The position numbers were made by a program, and so were the translations under genes. From an uncultured Lachnospiraceae bacterium (GTDB lineage Bacteria > Bacillota > Clostridia > Lachnospirales > Lachnospiraceae), in the NCBI GenBank assembly GCA_910576815.1, contig CAJTKA010000001.1, forward strand, positions 1 through 64,000: 64,000 bases of DNA, written 5' to 3'. Below, piece by piece: positions 50,683-59,817 of this stretch; position 1 is the stretch's first letter; each line of letters opens with the position of its first letter. The notes beneath the pieces are model-generated. The model was not told where the DNA came from. It searched no databases and saw only the letters and a list, made by a program, of their open reading frames with translations.

Positions 50683-51681
50683 ATGATAACACAGGAAGAC
50701 ATCGGCCGGCATGCGAAAGCCCTTCTTGCATTCTGCGGGTATCCTGCCGTTCATTACAAGGTAAAATTCTCTATCTTAGGTGTTCCTTACGAGGATAAGG
50801 AACTGTCTTTGTTGCGGGGCGATTTTTTGAAAAGCGATATCGTGGAAGAACTGTATCAGACGCAGGATGAGCGCGGCGGCTGGGGGAATTTCCAGTCAAA
50901 GGATTATTCCGTGAAAACAGTGATTCCGACTTCTGCTGTGGGGATCGAACGCTGTCTCTATATCGGGTTGACAGTGGAGGATCGGGATATTTTGTTTATG
51001 GCGGAGGAATATCTGAAAGAGCTGCTTTTGGATCCCAGTCATAAAGAGGTGCGGGAGAAAAACGAGCGGGCGATTCCCTGGCATATGGCAAGTGTCTGTA
51101 ATCTGCTGGAAGCCATTGCGCCGCATTCCCCGTTATGTGATGAGACGTGGCAGCAATGGCTGTTTATAGCGGGAAGGGCCTATGAAGACGGGGAATACTC
51201 CCATGAGAAGGATCAGGCGGCGCAGCATGAAGTGTTCCTGACCAAAGAAAGCAGGCTGGTGCCCATGCAGAGCGAACTGCTGTTGAAGCGGCGAGAGGAA
51301 CTGTCCGATTTTCTCGAAGGCGCCATGCTGCGACATTTGGGGCGTCATGCCGCCGAAAACGGACATTTTTGGGATAAAACGCCGGAGAGACTGCCGGAAC
51401 GTTTCACAGATCCCCAGACCAGAAGATGGTTTAAGACCTTCAATTATATCAATCAGTTCAGAGGTTCCGCGCTGTATCTGCATAACGCAGCGGAGTGGCT
51501 TATGGAAAACGCGCGGGAGGACGGCTTGTGGGACTGGGGGACCCAGACCAAAGATCCTTGGGGGTATTTTGGCTATTTTTCCTGCAATAGAAATTATAAG
51601 CATAATCGGGTGGTTGACTGCACGATTGAAATACTGAATTTCCTAAAACAATATATTGACAATAATCAGCCTCTGGCATAA
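50683..51681 (+). CDS. Hypothetical protein resembling a terpenoid-cyclase/prenyltransferase toroid
   Basis: A 332-residue protein with no signal peptide. Segments such as YQTQDERGGWGNF (about residue 65) and LYIGLTVEDRDILFMAEEYLKELL recall the alpha-alpha toroid of prenyltransferase or squalene-cyclase-like domains, where a GGW or GxW turn joins helices. The C-terminal AREDGLWDWGTQTKDPWGYFGYF is a second such turn. No catalytic DxDD motif is seen, so it may be a non-enzymatic toroid. ATG 50683 was chosen; a GTG at 50671 is in frame and lies directly behind AAAAGG, so the start is uncertain. Confidence 0.6.
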   Translation: MITQEDIGRHAKALLAFCGYPAVHYKVKFSILGVPYEDKELSLLRGDFLKSDIVEELYQTQDERGGWGNFQSKDYSVKTVIPTSAVGIERCLYIGLTVEDRDILFMAEEYLKELLLDPSHKEVREKNERAIPWHMASVCNLLEAIAPHSPLCDETWQQWLFIAGRAYEDGEYSHEKDQAAQHEVFLTKESRLVPMQSELLLKRREELSDFLEGAMLRHLGRHAAENGHFWDKTPERLPERFTDPQTRRWFKTFNYINQFRGSALYLHNAAEWLMENAREDGLWDWGTQTKDPWGYFGYFSCNRNYKHNRVVDCTIEILNFLKQYIDNNQPLA

Positions 51682-51709
51682 ATAGTGCCCCGACCGCATA
51701 TCGTGTACT

Positions 51710-51997
51710 ATGAGAAGAGATGCAAAACGCCCCTTTATGCGGTCCAGAGAACTGATCGTGGAATCCTTAAAGCTCCCCAAGGACAGTATGCTGGGGGCAG
51801 CCATAGTCACCGTCACGGGAAATCGGGAAGCCTTTGTGGAAAATTATAAGGGAATCCTGGAATATACCACCGAGTCCATCGTCCTGCAAGGGAAAAATGC
51901 AAGGATCTGTTTTGAAGGGAAAAATCTCTCCATCGACTACTACACCAATGAGGATATGAAAATCAGCGGAAAGATCGATGCGCTCCGCTATCTTTAG
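51710..51997 (+). CDS. yqfC: Sporulation protein YqfC
   Basis: A 95-residue YabP/YqfC-family protein: SRELIVESLKLPKDSMLGAAIVTVTGNREAFVENYKGILEYTTESI with a C-terminal KNLSIDYYTNEDMKISGKI. In Bacillus yqfC is under sporulation control and precedes yqfD, as here (19-base gap). ATG 51710 has no obvious ribosome binding site. An ATG at residue 10 is the alternative, also without one. Confidence 0.88.
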   Translation: MRRDAKRPFMRSRELIVESLKLPKDSMLGAAIVTVTGNREAFVENYKGILEYTTESIVLQGKNARICFEGKNLSIDYYTNEDMKISGKIDALRYL

Positions 51998-52016
51998 AGC
52001 GTGCAGAGGAGATCAT

Positions 52017-53261
52017 ATGCTTCATTGGATCCAGTATATCAGAGGATATGTGGTCATAAAAGTGTGGGGCTATTCTGTGGAGCGTCTCTTAAATCTCTGC
52101 GGAAACCATGATATTTTGGTGTGGGACATCGAGGACCACGGAGACTACCACACGATGCGTATCAGCATAGAGGGGTTTTTTGCCTTAAAGCCGCTCTTAA
52201 AAAAGACGGGTACGCGGGTAGCCATCCTGCATCGGTACGGGCTGCCTTTTTTTATGTCAAAAATGTTAGCCAGAAAGATTTTTGTGGCAGGGCTTCTTTG
52301 CTGCATCCTATTTTGGTCTCTCACTTCCCGCTTTATTTGGGATATCAGGATCGAGGGGAACTACGCACTGACTGAGGATGTGCTTCTTGATTATCTGGAG
52401 GAGCGGGGCATCCATACGGCGATGAAAAAGAGTGAGTTGGAGATCGAACCGTTAGAGCAGGCATTGCGGGAGGATTATGATCTTATCACCTGGACGTCTG
52501 CCCGGCTTAAGGGCACCACACTGATCATTCACATCAAAGAGAATGATATGCCCGTCTATGAGAACGAGGCGTCAAAAGAAAAAGAGCAGGGGATGGATCT
52601 GACGGCAACACGGGACGGGGTCGTAACCTACATCATTACCAGGAAAGGTGTGCCTCTGGTGGCAAAGGGACAGAGCGTGAAGGCCGGGGATGTGCTGGTG
52701 AGCGGCGCCGTTCCTGTCTACAATGAGGATACCACCGTCCGCAAATATCAGTTTGTGGAAGCAGATGCTGATATTACCCTGCAATATGGCAAGAATATCA
52801 CCATAGAGGAAGCGGTCACTTACGAGGAAAAACTTTATACCGGGGAGACGATGGGGATCCCGGTGTTTGGTGTTGGTGAGAGAACGATTTCCCTGCGCTT
52901 TTTGGGAATCCCTTACGATTACTATGATATCAGTGAGGAAAAAAAGCAGGTTCAGCTTTTAGACCATTTGTATCTGCCGTTCTATTATGGAAAAAGGACG
53001 GTACAGGAGTATGAGATCGCCATCAAAAAACATACGGATGACGAGATGAAAGCGCTGCTTCAGGAGCGATGGAGCAAAATTATCACAACTTTAGAAGAAA
53101 AGGGGGTTCAAATTGCCAAAAAAAATGTTACAATAAAAAAGAATGATGAAAAATGGGTTTTAACTGCCAGTCTGCAGCTTGAAGAAGCGGCTGTAAAACA
53201 ACGTCCCTCCCGCACAACACAGATACCGCAGGAGGAAACGGCTGAGCATGCACAAGAATAA
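52017..53261 (+). CDS. yqfD: Sporulation protein YqfD
   Basis: A 414-residue membrane-anchored sporulation protein. An N-terminal domain of about 85 residues (YIRGYVVIKVWGYSVERLLNLC) is followed by a membrane helix near 82-100 (KIFVAGLLCCILFWSLTSRF). A large external domain begins with IWDIRIEGNYALTEDVLLDYLEERGI, reminiscent of POTRA/FtsQ-like folds. The C-terminus is charged. AGAGGAG lies 4-5 bases before ATG 52017; the frame is open slightly upstream into yqfC. It is part of the conserved yqfC-yqfD-phoH cluster. Confidence 0.92.
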   Translation: MLHWIQYIRGYVVIKVWGYSVERLLNLCGNHDILVWDIEDHGDYHTMRISIEGFFALKPLLKKTGTRVAILHRYGLPFFMSKMLARKIFVAGLLCCILFWSLTSRFIWDIRIEGNYALTEDVLLDYLEERGIHTAMKKSELEIEPLEQALREDYDLITWTSARLKGTTLIIHIKENDMPVYENEASKEKEQGMDLTATRDGVVTYIITRKGVPLVAKGQSVKAGDVLVSGAVPVYNEDTTVRKYQFVEADADITLQYGKNITIEEAVTYEEKLYTGETMGIPVFGVGERTISLRFLGIPYDYYDISEEKKQVQLLDHLYLPFYYGKRTVQEYEIAIKKHTDDEMKALLQERWSKIITTLEEKGVQIAKKNVTIKKNDEKWVLTASLQLEEAAVKQRPSRTTQIPQEETAEHAQE

Positions 53262-53286
53262 ATGTAGTTATTTGGAAAGGCGTGGC

Positions 53287-54300
53287 ATGGAGGCATTTAC
53301 TGTCAGCATAGATGTGCCGGTAGAGCATATGCGGAATCTGTTCGGAGAATTTGATTCCCATATCAAAAAAATTGAGGAGCAGCTCCTTGTGACGATCGTC
53401 GATCGGGATGGTGCGGTCCGTATCTCTGGAGAGCGCAAGGCGGCGGATCATGCGGCGCGCATCGTGCGGGAACTCTTGGCACTGTCAAAGAGAGGTACGG
53501 TTTTGGAGGATCAGAGTGTGGAATATGCGATAGAGCTTGGGCGAGAGCATAAAGAGGACATGCTCCTGGCTATGGATAGTGACTGCATCTGTCATACAGT
53601 GAACGGCAAGCCCATCAAACCCAAGACCCTTGGTCAAAAACAGTATGTGGATGCCATGCGGGATTACATGATCGTGTTCGGAGTCGGTCCGGCTGGAACG
53701 GGTAAGACTTATCTGGCGATGGCGATGGCAGTGACTGCTTTTAAAAATAACGAGGTGAGCCGTATCATTCTTACAAGACCGGCGATCGAGGCAGGAGAGA
53801 AGCTGGGCTTTCTCCCCGGAGACCTGCAAAGTAAGGTGGATCCTTATCTGAGGCCGCTCTATGATGCGCTCTATCAAATCATGGGGGCGGAGAGTTTTGC
53901 CAGAAATACGGAAAAAGGACTGATCGAAGTGGCGCCCTTGGCCTATATGCGAGGCAGGACGCTTGACAATGCTTATATTATTTTGGATGAAGCGCAGAAT
54001 ACAACGCCTGCCCAGATGAAGATGTTTCTCACCAGAATCGGGTTTGGCTCTAAAGTGGTGGTCACGGGGGACGCTTCCCAAAAGGATCTGGCACCGGACA
54101 TGAAATCGGGGCTTGATGTGGCATCCAGGGTGTTGTCGAAAATAGACGACATTGCGTTTTGCACATTAAACAGTAGCGATGTGGTACGTCACCCGCTGGT
54201 GCAGAAGATCGTGAAAGCATATGATGATTACGAGGCGAGAGAAAAACGACGCAGCGGACAAAAAACAGGAAACAGGAATCAGGAACGTGGAAAAAGATAA
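53287..54300 (+). CDS. phoH: PhoH-family ATPase
   Basis: A 337-residue (from the preferred start) P-loop NTPase. An N-terminal KH-like region (LFGEFDSHIKKIEEQLLVTIVDRDGAVRISGE) precedes Walker A in FGVGPAGTGKTYLAMA and the helicase-like segments RPAIEAGEKLGFLPGDLQSKVDPYLRPLYDAL, NAYIILDEAQNTTPAQMKMFLTRIGFGSKVVVTGD. The role is thought to be in RNA metabolism. ATG 53287 has GAAAGG 7 bases upstream; ATG 53248 would overlap yqfD by 14 bases and is the alternative. It is in the conserved order upstream of a PgpH-position gene and ybeY. Confidence 0.93.
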   Translation: MEAFTVSIDVPVEHMRNLFGEFDSHIKKIEEQLLVTIVDRDGAVRISGERKAADHAARIVRELLALSKRGTVLEDQSVEYAIELGREHKEDMLLAMDSDCICHTVNGKPIKPKTLGQKQYVDAMRDYMIVFGVGPAGTGKTYLAMAMAVTAFKNNEVSRIILTRPAIEAGEKLGFLPGDLQSKVDPYLRPLYDALYQIMGAESFARNTEKGLIEVAPLAYMRGRTLDNAYIILDEAQNTTPAQMKMFLTRIGFGSKVVVTGDASQKDLAPDMKSGLDVASRVLSKIDDIAFCTLNSSDVVRHPLVQKIVKAYDDYEAREKRRSGQKTGNRNQERGKR

Positions 54301-54304
54301 CAAT

Positions 54305-55501
54305 ATGCAAAAAAATATCAATGTTATTCGAAGGATCATTGTCTTTATGCTGATGTTTCCGGCTGCAGGTTTGATTGCCTGGCTGGGGAGTATGCTGTAT
54401 CAATGCCGGACAGAAATGATGATCCGTAATATCGTTATGGTTTTGGCGGGGACGGGGATCGTGATTTTTTCCTTTGCCTTTGGCGAGACCTGCGGATTTT
54501 TCAACTATCGAAATGAAGGCCGCTACGGCAGATTTGCATTGACTTATTTGGTTAGCCTGATAGCATCGGTCTTTCTGCCTTATCTGCCAGTTGCGGGATG
54601 GCCCTTTCTGGTATTCTTTGTCATGCTGGGGATGTTCAGCAACGCGATGACGGGACTTGCGGCAGGAAGTTTGGGCCTGCTTCTCTCCGTTAATTTTGCA
54701 GGCTGTGATTACGCCATTTTCTGGCTTTACTTTATCAGCGGGATGGCAGGTGTTCTGTTATTTTCCACCTTAGACGAGGATTTTAATGTGGGGATCCCCA
54801 TGGCGATTTCCCTGCTGGTTCTCACATTATGTCTGACTGCGAACGTGATCCTCTTTTCCAGAGACAAGCTTTCGATCGGCCAGTTTATGATCCTGGCAAT
54901 CAATCTGATGGTCTGCTGCATTCTGCTTCTTATCTGTCTTAAATTGGTGAGCTCTACGGTGATCCATCGATACCGTGACCGCTATATGGAGATCAACGAT
55001 CCGGAATGTCCGCTGTTGGTTCAGCTCAAAGAGCTCTCAAAGGACGAGTATTATCACGCGATCCATACCGCTTATCTGGGAGATAAGATCGCAAGGAACC
55101 TAGGCATCGACGATGCGGCGGTGAAGGCCTGCGGCTATTATCACAGGATCGGGAAACTGAAAGGGGAAAATACCTGGGAGAATGTCTCAGAAATCTGCGA
55201 TAAGTATCACTTTCCGCCGAAAACAAAGCAGATATTGCGGGAATATGTGGATCCGGATGCAAAGATGGTATCCAGGGAGACGGTTGTCGTGCTGTTTGCG
55301 GACTGCATCGTATCCTCGATTTTGTACCTGTTTGCCAAAGACCCCAAAGCGGAGCTTGACTACGCCAAACTGATCGACACGGTGTTTCAGAAAAAATTTG
55401 AAACGGAAGAACTTTGGGGCAATGAGATTTCTTTGGCACAGATTCATCAGATGAAAAAGATCTTCATTCAGGAGAAGCTTTACTATGACTTTTTACGTTG
55501 A
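54305..55501 (+). CDS. Truncated, degenerate PgpH/YqfF-like membrane HD protein
   Basis: 399 residues from the preferred start. Seven hydrophobic segments at about 10-215 are followed by an HD-type domain. It occupies the place of pgpH (yqfF), the c-di-AMP phosphodiesterase, in the phoH-pgpH-ybeY order, but lacks the N-terminal extracytoplasmic 7TMR-HDED part (whole PgpH has about 700 residues). The HD dyad is lost: the motif is YYHRIGKL (bases near 55140, CAC AGG) where active proteins read YYHDIGK. Only the preceding His in YYHAIHTAYLGDKIA and an Asp in VLFADCIVSSILY remain. Phosphodiesterase activity is therefore unlikely. Frame is open back to 54221 inside phoH; the start is uncertain. 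It overlaps ybeY by 17 bases. Confidence 0.75.
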   Translation: MQKNINVIRRIIVFMLMFPAAGLIAWLGSMLYQCRTEMMIRNIVMVLAGTGIVIFSFAFGETCGFFNYRNEGRYGRFALTYLVSLIASVFLPYLPVAGWPFLVFFVMLGMFSNAMTGLAAGSLGLLLSVNFAGCDYAIFWLYFISGMAGVLLFSTLDEDFNVGIPMAISLLVLTLCLTANVILFSRDKLSIGQFMILAINLMVCCILLLICLKLVSSTVIHRYRDRYMEINDPECPLLVQLKELSKDEYYHAIHTAYLGDKIARNLGIDDAAVKACGYYHRIGKLKGENTWENVSEICDKYHFPPKTKQILREYVDPDAKMVSRETVVVLFADCIVSSILYLFAKDPKAELDYAKLIDTVFQKKFETEELWGNEISLAQIHQMKKIFIQEKLYYDFLR

Positions 55502-55985
55502 GAATGAGACGGAAAAAGAACTGCCCTTTTCGGCGGAGGAGATACTCGCTAACGTCATGGAGAGCGTTCTTACGGCGGAAGCCTGCCCCTATGAGGCGTC
55601 GGTCAATCTCCTTTTAACAGACGGCGCGGGAATCTGGGAATATAATAAAAATTTCAGGCAGACGGATGCGGAGACGGATGTATTGTCCTTTCCCAATCTG
55701 GATTTTGAGAAACCGGGCGATTTCTCCGGCGCGGAGGTGTGCGAGGCGGACTGCTTCGATCCGGACAGCGGCGAACTGCTTCTGGGGGATATCATCCTCA
55801 ATCTTGAGCGGGTGGAAGTACAGGCGGAAGAATATGGCCACAGCACAAAGCGGGAATTTGCCTTTCTCCTTGCACACAGCCTCTATCATCTGTGCGGATA
55901 TGATCACATGGAGATAGAGGAGGCACAGTTAATGGAGGAAAAGCAGGAAGCAGTGCTACAGCGTCTTGGCATTACCAGAAACTGA
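55485..55985 (+). CDS. ybeY: Endoribonuclease YbeY (rRNA maturation factor)
   Basis: 166 residues, a zinc-dependent RNase acting in 16S rRNA 3'-end maturation and ribosome quality control. The metal-binding motif is intact: FLLAHSLYHLCGYDHMEIEEAQLME provides three His. The upstream NKNFRQTDAETDVLSFPN is a family signature. An insertion (CEADCFDPDSGELLLGDIILNLERV) is normal. It overlaps the degenerate HD gene by 17 bases, indicating translational coupling. Confidence 0.96.
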   Translation: MTFYVENETEKELPFSAEEILANVMESVLTAEACPYEASVNLLLTDGAGIWEYNKNFRQTDAETDVLSFPNLDFEKPGDFSGAEVCEADCFDPDSGELLLGDIILNLERVEVQAEEYGHSTKREFAFLLAHSLYHLCGYDHMEIEEAQLMEEKQEAVLQRLGITRN

Positions 55986-56051
55986 CTCTGCGAAAAAGTT
56001 CGTAACAGCAGCGAAAAGATAAGTTACCTTAGATAATGGAATGGGTCAAAA

Positions 56052-57698
56052 ATGAGTGTACAATGGATGGCTGGAAATCTGAAAAACAGAATGGTCTTCT
56101 CGGCAGAGCTTGTGTCCTACATCCTGCTTTTCTTTCTGCGGATTCCGCTTTCACGGGTCATCGGGGATGCGGGAGTAGGGCTGTTTGCACCTGCATTTGA
56201 AGTTTTCATATTGACTACATTGGTCATTTCTTTTGCCATGTCACGCGCGATATCGGGCATCATTCGTTACCGTGTAAAAAGGGAGCGTTTCCGTAACGCG
56301 CGCAAGGCGTTTCGCACCGCTTTTCTCATGAATCTGACGCTGGGCGGTATATTGGCGCTCTTTTTGCTGTTTCTTTCCTTCTGGATCGCAGATATCCTGG
56401 TTTTAGAGCAGCTTAGCCGTATGGCGATCCTGGCGGCGGCACCCTCGATTTTTCTGGCGGCGATTGTGGGGATTTTCAGGGGATATTTCAATGGGTATGG
56501 GATGACTGTTATTGTCGCGCATTCTCAATATTTTGAAAAAATAGCCATGATCATTGGCGCGGTGTTTGTCGGCCGGGTTTTTTACGCTTACGGGGAAAAG
56601 GTGGCTGCTTTAAAGCATCTGGAGGCGCACGCCTATGCCTACGGTGCCCTCGGCGCTATGCTGGGCGTGATGATTTCACAGGTCATTGCCATATTGCATC
56701 TGCTATTGTGTTATATCATATATGCCGGCGCGCTGAACGGACGGCACGGACAGGACAACAGCAGACGGGCCGAGACCCGCTTTGAGCTACAGCGCCTGTT
56801 GCTTGTAAATCTGCTCCCGCTTGCTTTGGTTGCAGTGCTCTCGAATCTGTTCATGCTGATCGACCAGCGTTTTTTCAATTACAGCCTGAATGTGAGCGGA
56901 CAGGGAGAGGTGCGAACCGCGCAGTGGGGCTGTTATTACGGTAAGTTTGCCGCCCTTCTGGGAATGGGAGCGGCGTTTGCCTGCCTGTTTGTGCACGGCC
57001 ATATTGGTAAGATCGGCAGAGCTTATGAACACGAGGAATACCGCAGTATGCGGGAACAGATCGGCAGGGCAGTGCGAAACACTTCCATTGCGGCGTTTCC
57101 GATCGCTGTCTTTCTGGCGGCGCTGGCAAAGCCGCTTGCGGGCTGCTGCTACGGCAGGGCAACAGCCCAGATCACGGTTCTTGCAGGCTGGCTGCAAAAG
57201 GGCGTAGCGCTGATTATTTTGTTTGCATTTAGTTTTCTGTTTGGGCAGCTTTTATATCAGCTTAGGTTTGTGCGGGAGCTTTTTTTGATGGTGGCGGCGT
57301 CTCTTTTGATCCATCTGCTCTTTGTCTGGGTTTTTATGCGGCAGATGCACATGGGAGTGGATGGGCTGCTCTGCGCCCTGATCCTCTTTTATGGGATCTA
57401 TATGGTCTGCGGCTTCCTGCTCATGAATCGACACATCAAATACCGAATAGACTGGTTTTCCGGGGTTTTGTTCCCCTTTGCTGCGGCTGCGGTTTCCGGT
57501 GTGGCGGTGTATCTGATCGCTATAGCGGTCGTGGATCTGGTGGGAAATGTGGTCACACTTTTGATCGCGCTGTTTGTGGGACTGCTTTTCTATATCTTTT
57601 TGCTAATGCTTTTGCGGGTGATCGGGGAGACAGAACTGCACGAAATTCCCCTTGGTTTTCTTTTTATCTTACTTGGCAGAAACATAGGGATTTTATAG
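56052..57698 (+). CDS. SpoVB/MurJ-like lipid or polysaccharide flippase
   Basis: A 548-residue MOP-superfamily membrane protein with about 12-14 helices. It has the internal symmetry of the family (for example the helix pairs near 40-60, 90-150 and 440-520) and the early GDAGVGLFAPAFEVF segment typical of SpoVB-type proteins (normally GxxGxGLFxxAY). Such proteins flip lipid-linked peptidoglycan precursors or polysaccharide units, often in spore cortex formation. The following gene may also be sporulation-related. No strong ribosome binding site is visible (TGGAATGGGTC before the ATG). Confidence 0.8.
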   Translation: MSVQWMAGNLKNRMVFSAELVSYILLFFLRIPLSRVIGDAGVGLFAPAFEVFILTTLVISFAMSRAISGIIRYRVKRERFRNARKAFRTAFLMNLTLGGILALFLLFLSFWIADILVLEQLSRMAILAAAPSIFLAAIVGIFRGYFNGYGMTVIVAHSQYFEKIAMIIGAVFVGRVFYAYGEKVAALKHLEAHAYAYGALGAMLGVMISQVIAILHLLLCYIIYAGALNGRHGQDNSRRAETRFELQRLLLVNLLPLALVAVLSNLFMLIDQRFFNYSLNVSGQGEVRTAQWGCYYGKFAALLGMGAAFACLFVHGHIGKIGRAYEHEEYRSMREQIGRAVRNTSIAAFPIAVFLAALAKPLAGCCYGRATAQITVLAGWLQKGVALIILFAFSFLFGQLLYQLRFVRELFLMVAASLLIHLLFVWVFMRQMHMGVDGLLCALILFYGIYMVCGFLLMNRHIKYRIDWFSGVLFPFAAAAVSGVAVYLIAIAVVDLVGNVVTLLIALFVGLLFYIFLLMLLRVIGETELHEIPLGFLFILLGRNIGIL

Positions 57699-57772
57699 GG
57701 ATAGCTGCATAAAAATTCGGAATCGGCTGATACTGATTACAGGGAAATCCGACAAGAGAGGTTTAAAACGGA

Positions 57773-58471
57773 ATGAAGCTTGTAAAACGTATCAGTTTTT
57801 TTATGGCGCTGTCTGCCTTTATGTTGGGGCTTGGAGGCTATGGCGCGTTAAAAGCGGAGGATTTTTTTTATCCGAACCGCTATCATAATGAGCAGGAAAG
57901 GACGCCGGCAGCCGACGCTTACAGCCTGCGCGAAGAAAGCCCGGAGGAACCGCAGCAGGTGCGCTTGACAGGCCAAACAGAGCCGGAAGAAATCCCCGGT
58001 CAGGTGATCGAGGCGGCGGCAACGCCGGAGCCGGTTGTGACGGCGGATACGCTCTATCTGGTGGAGAATGTGAACCTGACAAAGGGAACGGCGACACAGA
58101 CGCAGGAGACGATACCAGTCAAATATATCGGTTTGAACCGCGAAGAACTGCTGGAGGAGCTTTCTTTTTATTGCGAAAATCCGCCGCTGACGGAGCTGGA
58201 GCAGGGCTTTGAGACTGCGGAACTGACGGCTTTTTCCAAAGACAGGGTGGCGGTCTGTAAGTATTATCGGGAGGAGACGCCCAAGCAATTCTTTTTGAAA
58301 GTGTCGGATCACTTCATCATCGTCTGCGAGGAGGATGGCCAGACCCTCTACATGAACACGGATATTTTACTCGAGCGGCTGCCTGATTCCCTGCAGCAGG
58401 AGATCATGATGGGCAAGCCTGTTGCCAGCGAGGAGGAGCTGTACCTGTTTTTGGAGTCGTATTCCAGTTAG
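57773..58471 (+). CDS. Secreted or membrane-anchored protein, possibly BofC-like
   Basis: 232 residues. An N-terminal hydrophobic segment (RISFFMALSAFMLGLGGYGAL) acts as a signal or anchor. A Glu/Pro/Thr-rich spacer follows at about residues 40-100, then a globular C-terminal domain (PVKYIGLNREELLEELSFYCENPPLTELEQGFETAELTAFS through SDHFIIVCEEDGQTLYMNTDILLERLP). The last part resembles the BofC C-terminal domain of forespore proteins that regulate SpoIVB signalling, but the match is judged by eye and weak. GAGAGG lies about 12 bases before the start. Confidence 0.6.
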   Translation: MKLVKRISFFMALSAFMLGLGGYGALKAEDFFYPNRYHNEQERTPAADAYSLREESPEEPQQVRLTGQTEPEEIPGQVIEAAATPEPVVTADTLYLVENVNLTKGTATQTQETIPVKYIGLNREELLEELSFYCENPPLTELEQGFETAELTAFSKDRVAVCKYYREETPKQFFLKVSDHFIIVCEEDGQTLYMNTDILLERLPDSLQQEIMMGKPVASEEELYLFLESYSS

Positions 58472-58529
58472 GATAAGCAGTTAAATAAAGAATCATGCGA
58501 AACGAAAGGTTTTGACAGAAAGGGAAATG

Positions 58530-59750
58530 ATGGGGAGAGAGATCGCGGTGGTCGGCGGCGGTCCGGCGGGTATAACGGCGGCTATCAAAGCTGCTGAGGC
58601 GGGGGCCTTTGTGACGCTCTACGAGGGAAACGACAGAGTAGGAAAGAAAATCCTCTCTACGGGAAACGGCAGATGCAATTTTTCCAATGAAAGGATGGGG
58701 GCACAGTATTATTACGGAAGCGGCAGGGAGCTGGTGGAGCATATTCTGGAACGCTTTGGAGCCGACTGGACGGCAGCCTTTTTTGAGGAGCTTGGCATGC
58801 GTATCAAATCCAGGGATGGTTATCTATATCCCGCGAGCGATCAGGCTTCTACAGTCCTCGATCTTTTACGCTATGAGCTTACCCGAAAAGAAATCAAGGT
58901 ACATACGGGTGAGCGCATCACAAAGATTTGTTCACAGAACGGGAAATGGATCCTTCTGCCCAAACAGGCATCCTACGATGCGGTCATTCTTGCCTGCGGC
59001 GGCTGCGCCGCGCCGGAGACGGGTTCTGACGGAAACGGCTTTGCGCTGGCGGAAAAGCTCAGACATCGAATCATCCCGCCCGTGCCGGCCCTGTGCGCGC
59101 TGCGTTGTCGGGAAAAATTTTATAAACAGGTGGCGGGAGTGCGCTGTGACGCGGAAGTAACGCTTTTTGTGGAAGGACAGGCCGTCGCTTCCGAGCGGGG
59201 CGAGCTGCAGCTTACCGACTATGGACTTTCCGGGATTCCTGTTTTTCAGCTAAGCCGCCATGCCGCCAAAGCCCTGCGGGAGAAAAAGCATGTGACGGCC
59301 CGCGTGTCTTTTTTGCCTGACCTTGATGAGGAAGCGTGCAAAGCCTTTTTTGAAAAAAGGCTGGCTGTACAGGCAGAGGATGAGATGACAGCATTCTTGA
59401 CCGGAATAGTCAACAAGAAGATCAACATTCTGCTGTTGAAACTGGCAGGCATCCGTGAGAGTGAGCGGGCAGGAATGGTGAATGCCGCTGCTTTTGCGCG
59501 TCTGATACGGCTTTACGGTGGGCTGGAGACGGAGATCATGGATACGAACGGCTTTGACAGGGCGCAAGTGTGTGCCGGCGGTGTGGATTGTAGTGAGGTG
59601 ACGCAGCGCCTTATGAGTAAAAAGCTGCCGGGGCTTTATTTTGCGGGAGAGATTCTTGATGTGGACGGAATCTGCGGCGGCTATAATCTGCAGTGGGCTT
59701 TCGCAAGCGGCGCGGCGGCTGGAGAGGCGGCGGCGCTTGATACATGGTAG
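58530..59750 (+). CDS. HI0933-family flavoprotein (BaiN-like NAD(P)/FAD-dependent oxidoreductase)
   Basis: 406 residues. The Rossmann FAD motif is at the N-terminus (IAVVGGGPAGITAAIKAAEAGAFVTLYE), followed at once by the family hallmark GKKILSTGNGRCNFSN. Later signatures are YGLSGIPVFQLSR and the C-terminal VCAGGVDCSEV...KLPGLYFAGEILDVDGICGGYNLQWAFASGAAAG. Substrate unknown; related BaiN acts in bile acid reduction, so no specific assignment is made. ATG 58530 is 5 bases after AAAGGG; an adjacent ATG and an upstream TTG are in frame. Confidence 0.88.
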   Translation: MGREIAVVGGGPAGITAAIKAAEAGAFVTLYEGNDRVGKKILSTGNGRCNFSNERMGAQYYYGSGRELVEHILERFGADWTAAFFEELGMRIKSRDGYLYPASDQASTVLDLLRYELTRKEIKVHTGERITKICSQNGKWILLPKQASYDAVILACGGCAAPETGSDGNGFALAEKLRHRIIPPVPALCALRCREKFYKQVAGVRCDAEVTLFVEGQAVASERGELQLTDYGLSGIPVFQLSRHAAKALREKKHVTARVSFLPDLDEEACKAFFEKRLAVQAEDEMTAFLTGIVNKKINILLLKLAGIRESERAGMVNAAAFARLIRLYGGLETEIMDTNGFDRAQVCAGGVDCSEVTQRLMSKKLPGLYFAGEILDVDGICGGYNLQWAFASGAAAGEAAALDTW

Positions 59751-59817
59751 ACGGTGCCGAAAACTTGCGGGAGCGGGAGATGGTATGCGCAGTGAAAGGA
59801 AAGGGGCAGGCGGTTAG

